Assembly: GCA_945906305.1 (NCBI GenBank) | Contig: CAMDQT010000013.1 | Coordinates: 27,752 to 91,751 of the forward strand | DNA from: Ferrithrix thermotolerans DSM 19514 | Lineage (GTDB): Bacteria; Actinomycetota; Acidimicrobiia; Acidimicrobiales; CAIXPF01 | Direction of reading: 5' to 3' | Length of the DNA: 64,000 nt | Part shown: positions 51,493 through 60,663 of the stretch, in pieces | Position numbering within the stretch: the first letter of the stretch is position 1 | Layout of the letters: every line of letters begins with the position of its first letter | Notes under the pieces: model-generated | The model's database searches: none | Seen by the model: the letters and a program-made list of their open reading frames with translations, nothing else | Told to the model about the DNA's origin: nothing | Translations under genes and position numbers: made by a program

Positions 51493-51969
51493 ATGGACAC
51501 CACGCTCAACACCGATCTTCCTGCTGGCTTCAACCTTGCGAACGCCAAGTGGGTGCGATTCGGGGGTGGCCCCAAGTTCGACTACCCGATTGACTACGCC
51601 GTGTCCGTCGTCGACGCCGATCCGGCGGTGGGGCGTATTGACTTCCTCGCCCGCTGGGAGCCGCGTTCCTACTGCCACTTCCACCGCCATCTCGGCAGCA
51701 CCGCGGCATTCGTGGTGCAGGGCGAGCAGCACATCACCGAGACCCGTGAGCTCGAAACGGTCACCAAGGTGCGCCAGGCCGGTTTTCGGGGCCAGGTACC
51801 CGACGGCGAGACTCACATGGAGTGCGCCGGACCGGAGGGGCTCACCATGCTCTTCAGCACCCACGCCCCCGATGGCCGCCTGTTCGAGGTGCTCGATCGG
51901 GACGGCAATGTCCTCGCCGCCGCCACGATCACGGAGTTTGTCGACAAGATGCACACCCTCGCCCCCTAA
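51493..51969 (+). CDS. Cupin-like protein
   Basis: A 158-residue protein. SYCHFHRHLGSTAAFVVQGEQHI is a cupin motif 1 with a His cluster that can bind metal; ETHMECAGPEGLTMLF is the second strand set. The protein has no signal peptide. AAGG precedes the ATG at 51493. It converges with the ECH-fold gene; their stop codons overlap (51966-51969). ChrR-type or acireductone dioxygenase-like cupins have similar size; the substrate is unknown. Confidence 0.72.
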   Translation: MDTTLNTDLPAGFNLANAKWVRFGGGPKFDYPIDYAVSVVDADPAVGRIDFLARWEPRSYCHFHRHLGSTAAFVVQGEQHITETRELETVTKVRQAGFRGQVPDGETHMECAGPEGLTMLFSTHAPDGRLFEVLDRDGNVLAAATITEFVDKMHTLAP

Positions 51970-52808
51970 GGAGTCGAGGAGGTACCGCGGGGACCGAACT
52001 GCGGGGGACGACGTTCGCGCATTGCGGCCACCCCTTCGGCGTAGTCGGGCCGCTGCATCAATTCCCCGATGAGTTCCTTGGAGCGCTCCACCGCCGCCCG
52101 TGGATCGTGATGCAAAACATCAGCCCAAAGCTGCCGCTTGGCCACCGTGACGGCATCGGGTGAGGCCGCGGCAAGCAGCCCAGCGTAAAACGCCACCCGC
52201 GCCGCGAAGCGTTCCCGAGGAACCACCTCGTTGAAGAAGCCCCACTCGCGCATCTCCCCGGCCAGGATCACCCGACCGGTCAGGATGATGTCAGCGGCGC
52301 GGGTGGCGCCGATCAGCCGGGGCAGCATCCACGACACCCCGTACTCCGCGGGCAAGCCCAACTTGGCGGTAGCTGTCGTGATCTTGGCGTCCTCGACGGC
52401 AATGCGTAGGTCACAGAAGGCTGCCAACGCCACGGCAATGCCAGCGCAGGCCCCGTTCACCGCCGCAATCATCGGCTTGCGCAGGCCGAGTTGCCACACC
52501 ATGTCACCATCGAACTCCGGGCGCACCCCGTAACCAGGTGTTGCTGCCTCCAAGGGCAGGGCCGGGTCGTAGTGGTCGGACTCCACGTAATGGTCGAGCG
52601 CCTTGAAATCCGCCCCGGCGCAGAACACGTTGCCCGCGCCGGTCAGCACAATGACCCGTACCGCGGGGTCAGCATCAAGCCGGGCGCACACCTCCCGGAT
52701 CTCGTGGTGCATACGGCCGGTCCAGGAGTTGGCCCGTCCCGGCCGGTCCAGGGTGAGGGTGGCAATACCCGATTCGTCGATTTCATACCGGGTGACCTTC
52801 AGTTCCAC
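51966..52808 (-). CDS. Enoyl-CoA hydratase/isomerase family protein with altered active site
   Basis: A 280-residue crotonase-fold protein. TLTLDRPGRANSWTG, NVFCAGADFKALDHY (first oxyanion hole) and NGACAGIAVALAAFCDLRIA (second) are clear. The two glutamates of classical crotonase are missing: GIAVAL instead of GGGCEL and ATAKLGLPAEYG in the next helix. It may be an isomerase, dehalogenase or acyl-CoA thioesterase. GTG 52808 is preceded by GGGAG. It is divergent from a cyclic-nucleotide-binding protein, with a palindrome between them. Confidence 0.85.
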   Translation of the reverse strand: MELKVTRYEIDESGIATLTLDRPGRANSWTGRMHHEIREVCARLDADPAVRVIVLTGAGNVFCAGADFKALDHYVESDHYDPALPLEAATPGYGVRPEFDGDMVWQLGLRKPMIAAVNGACAGIAVALAAFCDLRIAVEDAKITTATAKLGLPAEYGVSWMLPRLIGATRAADIILTGRVILAGEMREWGFFNEVVPRERFAARVAFYAGLLAAASPDAVTVAKRQLWADVLHHDPRAAVERSKELIGELMQRPDYAEGVAAMRERRPPQFGPRGTSSTP

Positions 52809-52894
52809 GACGCGCTCCCAGCATTGAGTGTTCAACCGCACCGAGACCGTAGCGGGCCATGAGGGACCTGCCGTTGAACCATTCGGTGCCATGT

Positions 52895-52910
52895 TGGGTA
52901 CGAGTACCCA
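52895..52910. promoter_or_regulatory. 16-bp palindrome TGGGTAC-GA-GTACCCA
   Basis: TGGGTAC (52895-52901) and GTACCCA (52904-52910) are perfect arms around GA. It lies between the ECH-like gene (start 52808) and the cyclic-nucleotide-binding gene (start 52999). The nearby Crp/Fnr gene could be the regulator, but this is not the classical Crp motif. Confidence 0.4.
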
Positions 52911-52998
52911 TTGAGGCTGGAGCCGGACGCGCTGCGCCGACGGCAAAGAGAGCGCATTGTTCAAGACAACAAGGTCCTACGCCACAAAGGAGCGTTCG

Positions 52999-53433
52999 AT
53001 GATCGATCAGAACCCCACCATCACCACGGTGGCCGACGCCGCCATCTTCGTGCACTGCACCCCAAAACAAGCCAAGCGGCTCGAGGCCCTCTCCAGCATC
53101 ATCGAGGTCAAGGCCGGCTATGAGCTCACCAAGGAAGGGCGCCTCGGACTCGAGTTCGGCGTCATCATCGACGGCATCGCCACCGTCAGCGTCGCCGGCA
53201 ATGACGTCGCCACCCTTGGCGCAGGCGATCACTACGGCGAGGTAGCGCTACTCAAACGCCTCGAAGACCCCGACCGCGCCGTGCGCATCGCCACGGTCAC
53301 CGCATCCACCGACATGCGAGTTGCGGTCATGACCGTGCAGGAGTTCGCCACGGTGCTCGCGGATCTGCCCGAGGTCGCCGAGGCCGTGCGCCGTGCCGCC
53401 CAGGAGCGTTGCGCCCTCACCGACGCCGCCTGA
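52999..53433 (+). CDS. Free-standing cyclic nucleotide-binding-domain protein
   Basis: A 144-residue protein with one cNMP-binding (Crp-like) beta-roll: IFVHCTPKQAKRLEALSSIIEVKAGYELTKEG, GLEFGVIIDGIATVSVAGNDVATLGAGDHYGEVALL and DMRVAVMTVQEFATVLADLPEV. It has no helix-turn-helix. GEVALL replaces the usual GE-x-A-LL phosphate loop, and the nucleotide-contacting Arg is not obvious. AAAGGAG six bases before the ATG sets the start. It is followed by a strong terminator and a full Crp/Fnr regulator, so it may sense the same ligand or regulate that protein. Confidence 0.88.
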   Translation: MIDQNPTITTVADAAIFVHCTPKQAKRLEALSSIIEVKAGYELTKEGRLGLEFGVIIDGIATVSVAGNDVATLGAGDHYGEVALLKRLEDPDRAVRIATVTASTDMRVAVMTVQEFATVLADLPEVAEAVRRAAQERCALTDAA

Positions 53434-53490
53434 TCACCCCACCGCATCACCGGAAGGGCTTCCCCCGCCCCTCCGATAGAGCGGTCCCCG

Positions 53491-53524
53491 CGACGCAGCT
53501 GCCCTCCCCCAGGCAGCTGCGTCG
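53491..53524 (+). terminator. Intrinsic terminator with a 13-bp perfect stem
   Basis: CGACGCAGCTGCC (53491-53503) pairs with GGCAGCTGCGTCG (53512-53524) around an 8-base CT/A loop. It lies 58 bases after the stop of the cyclic-nucleotide-binding gene, so it should stop read-through into the Crp/Fnr gene. No U-tract follows. Confidence 0.75.
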
Positions 53525-53574
53525 TCGCGTCTAGGCCCAACCGGCCCGGCCCAACGGCGCGGCCGCCTGGCCCT

Positions 53575-54267
53575 ATGCTCGGCGACGTGGGACCCTCCAT
53601 CGTCAGCCAACCCTTCCTGGCCGAGGTCAGTCCCGACGCCGCGGCCGAACTGCACGCCCTCGGCATTCGGCGCCGGTTCCCGCCGGGTGCCGCCATCTTC
53701 GTCGAGGGCGACACCGCTCACGAGACGCTGATCCTGCTCGACGGGATCGTGAAGATTTCGGTCTCCTCGCTCGAGGGACGGGAGGTCATTCTCGATATTG
53801 TCGGCCCCGGGGCCTTGATCGGCGAGTTGTCCGCGGTGGACGGCCAGCCACGCTCAGCCACCGCCACCACCCTCAAGCCAGTCGAGGTCCTCGTCATTCC
53901 GTGCAGCATGTTCATCGAACTGATGCACCGACGGCCCGAGCTCATGTACCGGTTGCTCGTGCTGGTGACCAACCGCCTACGCAGCAGCGTGCGGCGCCAA
54001 CTCGAATTTGGCACCGGGGACGCTCTGGGCCGGTTGTGTGCCCGGTTGGTGGAGCTCGCGGCCGAGTATGGGGTTAGCCGACCCGACGGGGCGATCGACA
54101 TCGACCTTCCCGTGACCCAGGCCGACCTTGCATCGTGGACAGGTCTGTCGCGCGAGGCGGTTGTGAAAGCGCTACGGAACCTGCGCGGCCTGGGTTGGGT
54201 CACTGGCGCGGGCCGCCAGGTGACTCTCGTCAAGCCGGAGCGGCTGCGCGACCGTGCTGTCGGCTGA
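53575..54267 (+). CDS. Crp/Fnr-family transcriptional regulator
   Basis: A 230-residue regulator. The cNMP-binding domain spans about 15-135 (FPPGAAIFVEGDTAHETLILLDG, LIGELSAVDGQPRSATATTL). A dimerisation helix follows, then the winged helix-turn-helix at about 180-225: LPVTQADLASWTGLSREAVVKALRNLRGLGWV. The protein lacks the cysteine cluster of FNR. ATG 53575 is used; GTG 53587 is an alternative. The separate cNMP-binding protein lies upstream. It probably senses a small ligand and controls local genes, perhaps through the palindrome at 52895. Confidence 0.92.
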   Translation: MLGDVGPSIVSQPFLAEVSPDAAAELHALGIRRRFPPGAAIFVEGDTAHETLILLDGIVKISVSSLEGREVILDIVGPGALIGELSAVDGQPRSATATTLKPVEVLVIPCSMFIELMHRRPELMYRLLVLVTNRLRSSVRRQLEFGTGDALGRLCARLVELAAEYGVSRPDGAIDIDLPVTQADLASWTGLSREAVVKALRNLRGLGWVTGAGRQVTLVKPERLRDRAVG

Positions 54268-54285
54268 GCCTTCTCAACCCAACAC

Positions 54286-54861
54286 CTAGCCCAGGGGCTC
54301 GCGCCACATGCCCAACAGCGGCGGTCCACCCTCGGGCAGGATCTCGTAGCGAGCGGAGAACCCGAGGCGACGGTAGAACGATTCGTTGCGCGGATTGGAC
54401 GATTCGAGGTAGGCAGGCCAGGACTGCTCGTCGCAGATACGCAGCACCGGCTCGAGCAAGGTGGCTCCCACGCCCCGGCTCCGACCGGACACCCCGATGA
54501 CGAACAGGTAGAAGTGCGGCGCCGGAGGGTGCGCGGCGGCGGTAGCTTCCGCCACCGCGGCGAGGCGGGCCACGCCAGCGGCGCCGTAGTGCTCGGCCAT
54601 CGCCTGGGTCAGCTCGCCGCCCTCGTGGCGATCGAGGTGGCCGATGCTGGGCGGCGCCCAGATGGCGGCACCGGTGCCGTCATCGGACTTGTACGTGTGG
54701 CCGCGCTTCAGGCCGGCCCGAAGGGCCACCCGAAACCAGGGCCGAGCTGACTCCCCACCCTGGGGGTACAACCAGTTGGTGAGCGGGTCATCTTTGAAGG
54801 CATCCATGAGGGTGCTCTCGAGCTCCGGCAAGTCTTCACGCTGAACGTGACGGGCGGACAT
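54286..54861 (-). CDS. GNAT-family acetyltransferase
   Basis: A 191-residue protein with the N-terminal EDLPELESTLMDAFKDDPLTNWLYP and the GNAT core HFYLFVIGVSGRSRGVGATLLEPVL, in which RSRGVGATLL is the acetyl-CoA pyrophosphate loop. LESSNPRNESFYRRLGFSARYEI is the conserved C-terminal strand/helix. The long N-terminal stretch resembles the Rv-type GNAT proteins of actinobacteria. The start is uncertain: ATG 54861 or GTG 54909. It converges on the Crp/Fnr gene. Substrate unknown. Confidence 0.9.
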   Translation of the reverse strand: MSARHVQREDLPELESTLMDAFKDDPLTNWLYPQGGESARPWFRVALRAGLKRGHTYKSDDGTGAAIWAPPSIGHLDRHEGGELTQAMAEHYGAAGVARLAAVAEATAAAHPPAPHFYLFVIGVSGRSRGVGATLLEPVLRICDEQSWPAYLESSNPRNESFYRRLGFSARYEILPEGGPPLLGMWREPLG

Positions 54862-54939
54862 CTCCGCACGGTAACGGAACCACTGTTCCCGCCGAAATCT
54901 CCTTCGCACACCCGCCGTAACGGACCCTCTAGCGGGAGC

Positions 54940-56040
54940 TCAGACCACCGGGTCATGGGGGCCGGGCAGAACCCGACGGTGGATGAGCGTGCGCAGCGCG
55001 TCACAGAAGCTGCGCTCGGTGTCCGCGAACTCGCTGAAGCCGGCCTGGCGGATTTTGATCGTCGAGACGAACATCGGTGGCAGGGCCCGTTCGAGCCCGA
55101 CCGCCAGACAGGCGTCAGCAAAGTGGTGGGACTCACCGACAACTTGGCTCAGGCTCTGCGGCCTTAACCCGCAGCGCGCCACGATGGCATCCCAAGTGGC
55201 CGCCCGTGAGGGCAGATACTCGCCCAAACGGAGCGGGGCGTCGGGGCCCACAGACACGCCAAGGGTGTCTGCTAACACGGGCCACAGCTGCCGCCAGTCG
55301 AACACGTCGCCGTTGGTTAGGTTGTAGGTCTCCCCTGCCGCGGCCGGAGTAGTGGCCGCCCAATGCAACGCCCCGGCAACGATCCTGGCATCGACTGCTT
55401 CGCCCACCCCCGGAAAGCCGCCCGGGAAAGCGAACGGACGACCCTCCGCCCGGCACAACGCCGCATACACCCCGAGAACCGGCGGCATGCTCAGCGCCAC
55501 CCCGCAGGCGGGCCCGACGATGAGCTGCGGTCGCAGCACCGTGAAGGCCCAGCCCTCCTCAGCCGCACGTTGGCGAACGAGGTCCTCTTGCAGCCAGTAG
55601 AAGTTGGCATGAGGGTCGCGCGGTGCTCCCTCCCGGGCCGGTATCGGGATGCGGTGCAGGTGGGCACCGTACGCCTTCGTACCCTGCAGCAGGTTGACGT
55701 GGGCCAGGGTACCGAGACTGGTCAGGGGGTCGAGCACGTTGCGCAACATGTCCCGGTTGACCTGCATCTGGTCGACATCGCGCCAGCCCGCAACGACGCC
55801 TGCGGTTTCATAGACCGCGGCGTACACGACATGGCTCAGCGGGCCAACCGAGCGAATGGCATGATCAGTGGCCGCGGCGTCGCGCAGGTCCACCGGGATA
55901 TGTCGCACCGTGCCGGGTACGGTCAGCTCGGGGGCGCGGCGAGACAATGCGACCACCTCCCACCCCTCGGCGGCGAAACGTTCGACCGCCGCCGTGCCTA
56001 CCAGGCCGCTGGCTCCTGCCACGAGCACCGTTGCCACCAT
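54940..56040 (-). CDS. PRISE-type SDR (progesterone 5-beta-reductase/iridoid synthase-like)
   Basis: A 366-residue extended SDR. VLVAGASGLVG is the cofactor motif, QGTKAYGAHL the atypical active-site region with conserved Lys, and NFYWLQEDLV supplies the Tyr of the PRISE family in place of the classic Tyr-x3-Lys. PRISE enzymes reduce enones with NADPH, so an enone reductase on a terpenoid or steroid is possible. AGGAGG is seven bases before the ATG at 56040. The MFS exporter gene is upstream on the same strand with a 30-base gap, so the two may be one operon. Confidence 0.82.
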   Translation of the reverse strand: MVATVLVAGASGLVGTAAVERFAAEGWEVVALSRRAPELTVPGTVRHIPVDLRDAAATDHAIRSVGPLSHVVYAAVYETAGVVAGWRDVDQMQVNRDMLRNVLDPLTSLGTLAHVNLLQGTKAYGAHLHRIPIPAREGAPRDPHANFYWLQEDLVRQRAAEEGWAFTVLRPQLIVGPACGVALSMPPVLGVYAALCRAEGRPFAFPGGFPGVGEAVDARIVAGALHWAATTPAAAGETYNLTNGDVFDWRQLWPVLADTLGVSVGPDAPLRLGEYLPSRAATWDAIVARCGLRPQSLSQVVGESHHFADACLAVGLERALPPMFVSTIKIRQAGFSEFADTERSFCDALRTLIHRRVLPGPHDPVV

Positions 56041-56070
56041 GTCGAATCCTCCTGTGACCGACCCGGGTAT

Positions 56071-57495
56071 TCAGGGGCGCGACCGGCGCGGCGACGGATA
56101 GGCCACCAGGAACAGCACGAACAGCGCGGCGAACAGCGCGGCGGAGATCCACCAATTCAATCGGTAGCTAGACATCGCCGCATCGGCGGTCAAGGGCTGA
56201 CCGACGACGGCCACGCCGACCGCCACCCCGACGGCCTGGGCCAACTGGAAAGAGGTGGTGCGACCCGCGCCGGCCATGCCGTAACGCTCCGGCGGCACCT
56301 CACGCATCGCGGCACCCACCAGCATGGCGAACAGGATGGCCATCGAGAGGCCGAGAAAGACGCTGGGTAGCAGCAACCCCACCCATAACCGCGGCTCAGG
56401 GGTCATAAACAGGGCAAACCCGGCCATCGCCACCGCACCAAACAGCCCGCCGAGTGCCACCATCCAACGATGGCCGAACCGGTCGACCACCAGGCCGATG
56501 GGGGCGGCCAAGACCGCCGAGATGATTGAACTGGGCATGACCGCCAGACCCGTCTCCAACACCGACCAGTGCCACCAGCGTTGGATAAAGGTGGGCAACA
56601 GAACCCAGCTGCCAAAGAAGGCGGAGGAGAACAGCAGCGCTCCGATGAGCGCCACCCGATAGGAGCGGATGGCGAAGAGGGAAAGGTCGAACAGCGGTGC
56701 GCTGTGGCGTCGAGAGCGGAACACGAAAAAGGTGATGAGGCCCACCGACGCGGTCAGAGAGCCGATCACCGCCGGAGAGGCCCACCCCCACTCGCGCCCC
56801 TGGGTAACGCCCAAAACCAAGATTCCCACGCCGAAAGACGCGCAGGGCACGCCCACCATATCCACCCTGCGGCTGGCGGTTTCAGCGCGGGATTCGTGCA
56901 GGACCAAGGAACCCGCCACGGTGGCAACGATCGCGACGGGCACATTGATGAGGAACACCGACCGCCAGCCGAAAATGTTGATCAACAACGCCCCCAGCGA
57001 CGGCGCGACCGCGCCGGCAAGGCCTCCGATGGCGGCCCAAATGCCTATCGCCATCTGACGTTTGGCGGCGGGGAAGACGGCGAGCACTAAGGCCAGGCCG
57101 GCAGGAAAGAGCATGGCGCCGCCGGCCGCTTGCACAACACGGCCCGCTATCAGCCAGGCCACGCTCTGCGCCGCGCCGGACCCAAGCGAACCGAGGGCGA
57201 ATACCACCATTCCAGTGAGGAACAATCGCTTTCGGCCGAAGAGGTCCGCCGCCCACCCCGAAAGCAGCAGCAGCGAGGCAATGCCGATGCTGTAGGCGGT
57301 GAATACCCAGGACAGGGTGGCCGTTTCGACGCCCGCGAAGCTGTCCTGCATCAGCGGGAGCGCGAGCGAGATGATGGTCACCTCGAGCGCCGCCATGAAC
57401 GCCGCCGCGGAGGCGATGGCGAGGGTGAACCATGCCTGGCGTGAGACCTGATCGGTCGGGGCCGGTGGGACCGAAGCGACTCGATTGTCCTTCAC
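56071..57495 (-). CDS. DHA2-family MFS exporter
   Basis: About 474 residues with roughly fourteen hydrophobic segments. MQDSFAGVETATLSWVFTAYSIGIASLLLLSGWAADLFGRKRLF contains MFS motif A; the pattern GWRSVFLINVPVAIVATVAGSLVL is typical of DHA2 drug/proton antiporters (EmrB/QacA-like). The start is taken as GTG 57495; an upstream in-frame GTG at 57591 would add 32 charged residues. It lies upstream of the PRISE-type reductase. It probably exports drugs or lipids. Confidence 0.9.
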   Translation of the reverse strand: MKDNRVASVPPAPTDQVSRQAWFTLAIASAAAFMAALEVTIISLALPLMQDSFAGVETATLSWVFTAYSIGIASLLLLSGWAADLFGRKRLFLTGMVVFALGSLGSGAAQSVAWLIAGRVVQAAGGAMLFPAGLALVLAVFPAAKRQMAIGIWAAIGGLAGAVAPSLGALLINIFGWRSVFLINVPVAIVATVAGSLVLHESRAETASRRVDMVGVPCASFGVGILVLGVTQGREWGWASPAVIGSLTASVGLITFFVFRSRRHSAPLFDLSLFAIRSYRVALIGALLFSSAFFGSWVLLPTFIQRWWHWSVLETGLAVMPSSIISAVLAAPIGLVVDRFGHRWMVALGGLFGAVAMAGFALFMTPEPRLWVGLLLPSVFLGLSMAILFAMLVGAAMREVPPERYGMAGAGRTTSFQLAQAVGVAVGVAVVGQPLTADAAMSSYRLNWWISAALFAALFVLFLVAYPSPRRSRP

Positions 57496-57766
57496 AAGGG
57501 TGCCCCGGCGAAATCGCCGGGGAGATGCAGGACGGCGCGGTGGCGTGACGGGCTCATCGGTGGCACACCGTACTGCGCGGGTTGCGGCCACTGGCGGACA
57601 TCGAGCAACGCCAAAGATTGACGATCACACCATGGGGGGCGAAAACCCTGGTGCTAGGACATGATCATTTCAAGAAACTGGGACTAGGTTGCTCCCATCT
57701 CTTGGAGGTGCAGCGCTCAGGCGGGCCGCGCACCATGTAGCAGCCGGTTATCGAGGGCGGGACGAC

Positions 57767-60655
57767 ATGATGTATCGAAACCGGCGGAGCAAACTCTTAG
57801 CGTTGCTCATTACCACAATCTCGCTCGCCGGTCTGTTCTCCACCACCGGGCCAAGCAGCCCGGCCGGTGCCCTTCCGACAGGGTTCGTGTCCAGCATCGT
57901 GATTCGCAACCTCATGATGCCAGTCAACTTCGAGTTCGCTCCCGACGGCCGGATCTTCGTTGCTGAACGAGCCGGGCTCATCAAGGTATTTGACAGCATC
58001 GACGATCCGAAACCAGACATATTCGCCGATCTGCGGGGCCGGGTCTTCACGAACGACGGCCGCGCACTTCTCGGCCTGGCACTCGATCCACGCTGGTCCA
58101 CCAAACCTTTCGTGTACGTGTTGTACGCCATGGACGGACCGATTGGTTCGACGCCGCCGGTATATAGCGGTGCTGCTACCGACAACTGCCCGACGACGGG
58201 CGGCCCGAACGAGTGCGTAATCGGAGCCCGGCTGTCCCGCCTCTCGGCGGCGACCAATACCGCGGGCCCCGAGGATGTCCTCGTGGAGGATTGGTGTCAG
58301 CAGTTCACGACACATTCGATCGGTGACTTGGTCTTCGACAGCGACGGTGCCCTCTACGCGTCCTCAGGTGACGGAGCCTTCGCAGGTCAGCCTGATTATG
58401 GCCAGCGCGGCGTGCACCCCAACGTCTGCGGCGACCCACCGAGCGCCAAAGGAACCGTCCTGACCCTGCCCGGCGCAGAAGGAGGGGCGCTGCGCAGCCA
58501 GGACCTCCGCACCTCGGGTGACCCGACCGGACTTAACGGCGCGATCATCCGCATCAATCCCGACACCGGCGCGGGGTTACCCGACAACCCCTTGGCTGGC
58601 AGCAACAGCGCCAACGAGCGCCGGGTCGTGTCATACGGTCACCGCAATCCGTGGCGGCTCGCGATACGCCCCGGGACCAAGGAGCTGTGGATCGGCGAGG
58701 TCGGGTGGAACACCTGGGAGGAGATCAACCGCATCCCGACCCTACCTTCGACCAGGCCGCTCAACTTCGGTTGGCCTTGTTATGAAGGAACGAGCCGAGG
58801 CTACGACATCGGCGCCAAGGTCTGCGAGGACCTCTACCAGGAGGGCGCCGCGGCGGTGGTGAACCCCTACTTCCAATATCAGCAGAACCAGCCGGTATTC
58901 AAGGGAGACACGTGCATCACGACCGCGTCCTCGGTATCGGCGATGGCTTTTTATCAGACTGGCCCCTTCCCGAACGACTACGACGGCGCAATGTTCTTCG
59001 GTGACTACTCGCGTCGTTGCGTGTTCGTGATGCGCGTCGGCGACAACGGGGTGCCCGACCCCACGAGGATCTCGCTATTCCACGCCGGTGAGGAAATCAC
59101 CGACCTTGAGGTTGGGCCGACCGGCACCCTCTACATGCTCGACATGTTCGGACCGAACGGCGGCAACATCATCCGGGTCACCTACCCCGGCAACGAACTC
59201 GCGCCAGTGGCGGTTTTGAACGCCACCCCGACCAGCGGAGGGACTCCGCTACCCGTCCAGTTCAGCGCCACTGGTTCGATACCGGTAAATCCCAGCGACC
59301 GGCTCACCTTCACTTGGGATCTCGACGGCGACGGTGCCTTTGACGACGCCACCGGCGCCCAGCCCACGTGGACCTACACCACCGATTCCACCACCACGGC
59401 GCGCCTCAAAGCCACCGATCAGCTCGGACGGGCAGACATCGCGTCAACCCAAATCGTGGCCGGTACCCTACCCGTACCGGCGATCAGCACCCCCGCGCCT
59501 ACCCTCACCTGGAAGGTCGGCGACGAACTGTCCTTCACCGGCTCAGCCACGGTCAATACGGTTCCACTGCCGGCGTCCGCACTGACCTGGGACTTCGTGC
59601 TGCACCATTGCGAGACACCTACCGAGTGCCACCAGCACCCACTCGGCGGCTTCAGCGGCGTGAGTTCCGGCATGATCGTCGGCCCTGACCACGAATACCC
59701 GGCCTACCTCGAGTTACAGCTCACGGCCACCGCCACCTCCGGGCTATCGGCCACGACCTCGGTCATCGTCGCCCCCAAAACCGTTGCCGTGACCCTCGAA
59801 TCACAGCCACCCGGCCTACGGGCCACCATCAGCGGCCGCACCGGTGCCACGCCGTTCACTCAGACCGAAATCATGGGATCTAGCCACACCATCGACGTGA
59901 CCACGCCCCAGGTCCTCGCCGGCCAGCAATGGGCCTTTACCGCCTGGTCGGACCTGGGTTCCCGAGCCCACGACATCACCCTTGGAACGGAACCCGCGAC
60001 CTACCGCGCCACCTTCACCGAATCCTCGGGGCCCGTCCCCGTCGCCGCCTACGGCTTCGAGGAGACCTCGGGGACCACCGCCGTCGACGCCTCGGGCAGC
60101 GGACATAACGGCACCGTGTCCGGCCCATCGCGTACGACGACGGGCCGATTCGGCCGGGCCCTCACCTTCGATGGCATCAATGATTCGGTGAGAGTCGCCC
60201 ATAACCTCGCTCTCAGCGGACATGCCGCCTTCACCATCGAGGCCTGGGTGCGTCCGTCAATTGCCACGGGAGTTCGCGCCGTGGTGGTCAAGGAGCGATC
60301 GGCCAACATCGCCTACGGGCTATACCAGCGCGGCATCACCAACCGCCCGAGCTCCATCGCCCGCACCAGCGCACTGAATCGGGCCACGGGCTCCATTGCA
60401 GTACCAGCGGACGTGTGGACCCACCTTGCCACCACATGGGATGGCACGCAGTTGCGTATCTATGTGAATGGCATCGAACGGGGGTCGATGGCGACGACGG
60501 GCTTGATCGGCCTAGGCAACGGACCGTTGCGTATCGGCGGCAGCTCCTTCGCCACAGAGTGGTTCAAGGGCGCCATCGACGAGGTCAGGGTCTACGCACA
60601 GGCAATTAGCGCCGAGCAAATCCTCACCGACTTGAACACCCCGGTGCTGCGCTGA
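57767..60655 (+). CDS. Secreted PQQ-type sugar dehydrogenase-like protein with PKD and LamG domains
   Basis: A 962-residue exported protein. A basic signal peptide ends near residue 35 (LLITTISLAGLF...). Residues about 40-480 form a soluble glucose dehydrogenase-type beta-propeller: PVNFEFAPDGRIFVAERAGLIKV, GLALDPRWSTKPFVYVLYA, SIGDLVFDSDGALYASSGDGA, GHRNPWRLAIRPGTKELWIGEVGWNTWEEINRI. A PKD-like domain follows at about 490-560 (LTFTWDLDGDGAFDDATG), then Ig-like strands and a LamG fold at about 745-960 (YGFEETSGTTAVDASGSGHNG). It has no membrane anchor. It may oxidise sugars with PQQ or just bind glycans. Start ATG 57767, in a 270-base divergent gap. Confidence 0.9.
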   Translation: MMYRNRRSKLLALLITTISLAGLFSTTGPSSPAGALPTGFVSSIVIRNLMMPVNFEFAPDGRIFVAERAGLIKVFDSIDDPKPDIFADLRGRVFTNDGRALLGLALDPRWSTKPFVYVLYAMDGPIGSTPPVYSGAATDNCPTTGGPNECVIGARLSRLSAATNTAGPEDVLVEDWCQQFTTHSIGDLVFDSDGALYASSGDGAFAGQPDYGQRGVHPNVCGDPPSAKGTVLTLPGAEGGALRSQDLRTSGDPTGLNGAIIRINPDTGAGLPDNPLAGSNSANERRVVSYGHRNPWRLAIRPGTKELWIGEVGWNTWEEINRIPTLPSTRPLNFGWPCYEGTSRGYDIGAKVCEDLYQEGAAAVVNPYFQYQQNQPVFKGDTCITTASSVSAMAFYQTGPFPNDYDGAMFFGDYSRRCVFVMRVGDNGVPDPTRISLFHAGEEITDLEVGPTGTLYMLDMFGPNGGNIIRVTYPGNELAPVAVLNATPTSGGTPLPVQFSATGSIPVNPSDRLTFTWDLDGDGAFDDATGAQPTWTYTTDSTTTARLKATDQLGRADIASTQIVAGTLPVPAISTPAPTLTWKVGDELSFTGSATVNTVPLPASALTWDFVLHHCETPTECHQHPLGGFSGVSSGMIVGPDHEYPAYLELQLTATATSGLSATTSVIVAPKTVAVTLESQPPGLRATISGRTGATPFTQTEIMGSSHTIDVTTPQVLAGQQWAFTAWSDLGSRAHDITLGTEPATYRATFTESSGPVPVAAYGFEETSGTTAVDASGSGHNGTVSGPSRTTTGRFGRALTFDGINDSVRVAHNLALSGHAAFTIEAWVRPSIATGVRAVVVKERSANIAYGLYQRGITNRPSSIARTSALNRATGSIAVPADVWTHLATTWDGTQLRIYVNGIERGSMATTGLIGLGNGPLRIGGSSFATEWFKGAIDEVRVYAQAISAEQILTDLNTPVLR

Positions 60656-60663
60656 CGGACTGC

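Noticed and set aside
57650..57700. ATGATCAT palindrome and repeated CTGG..CTAGG before the PQQ-type gene
   Set aside because: Short and only approximately repeated; not distinguishable from chance.
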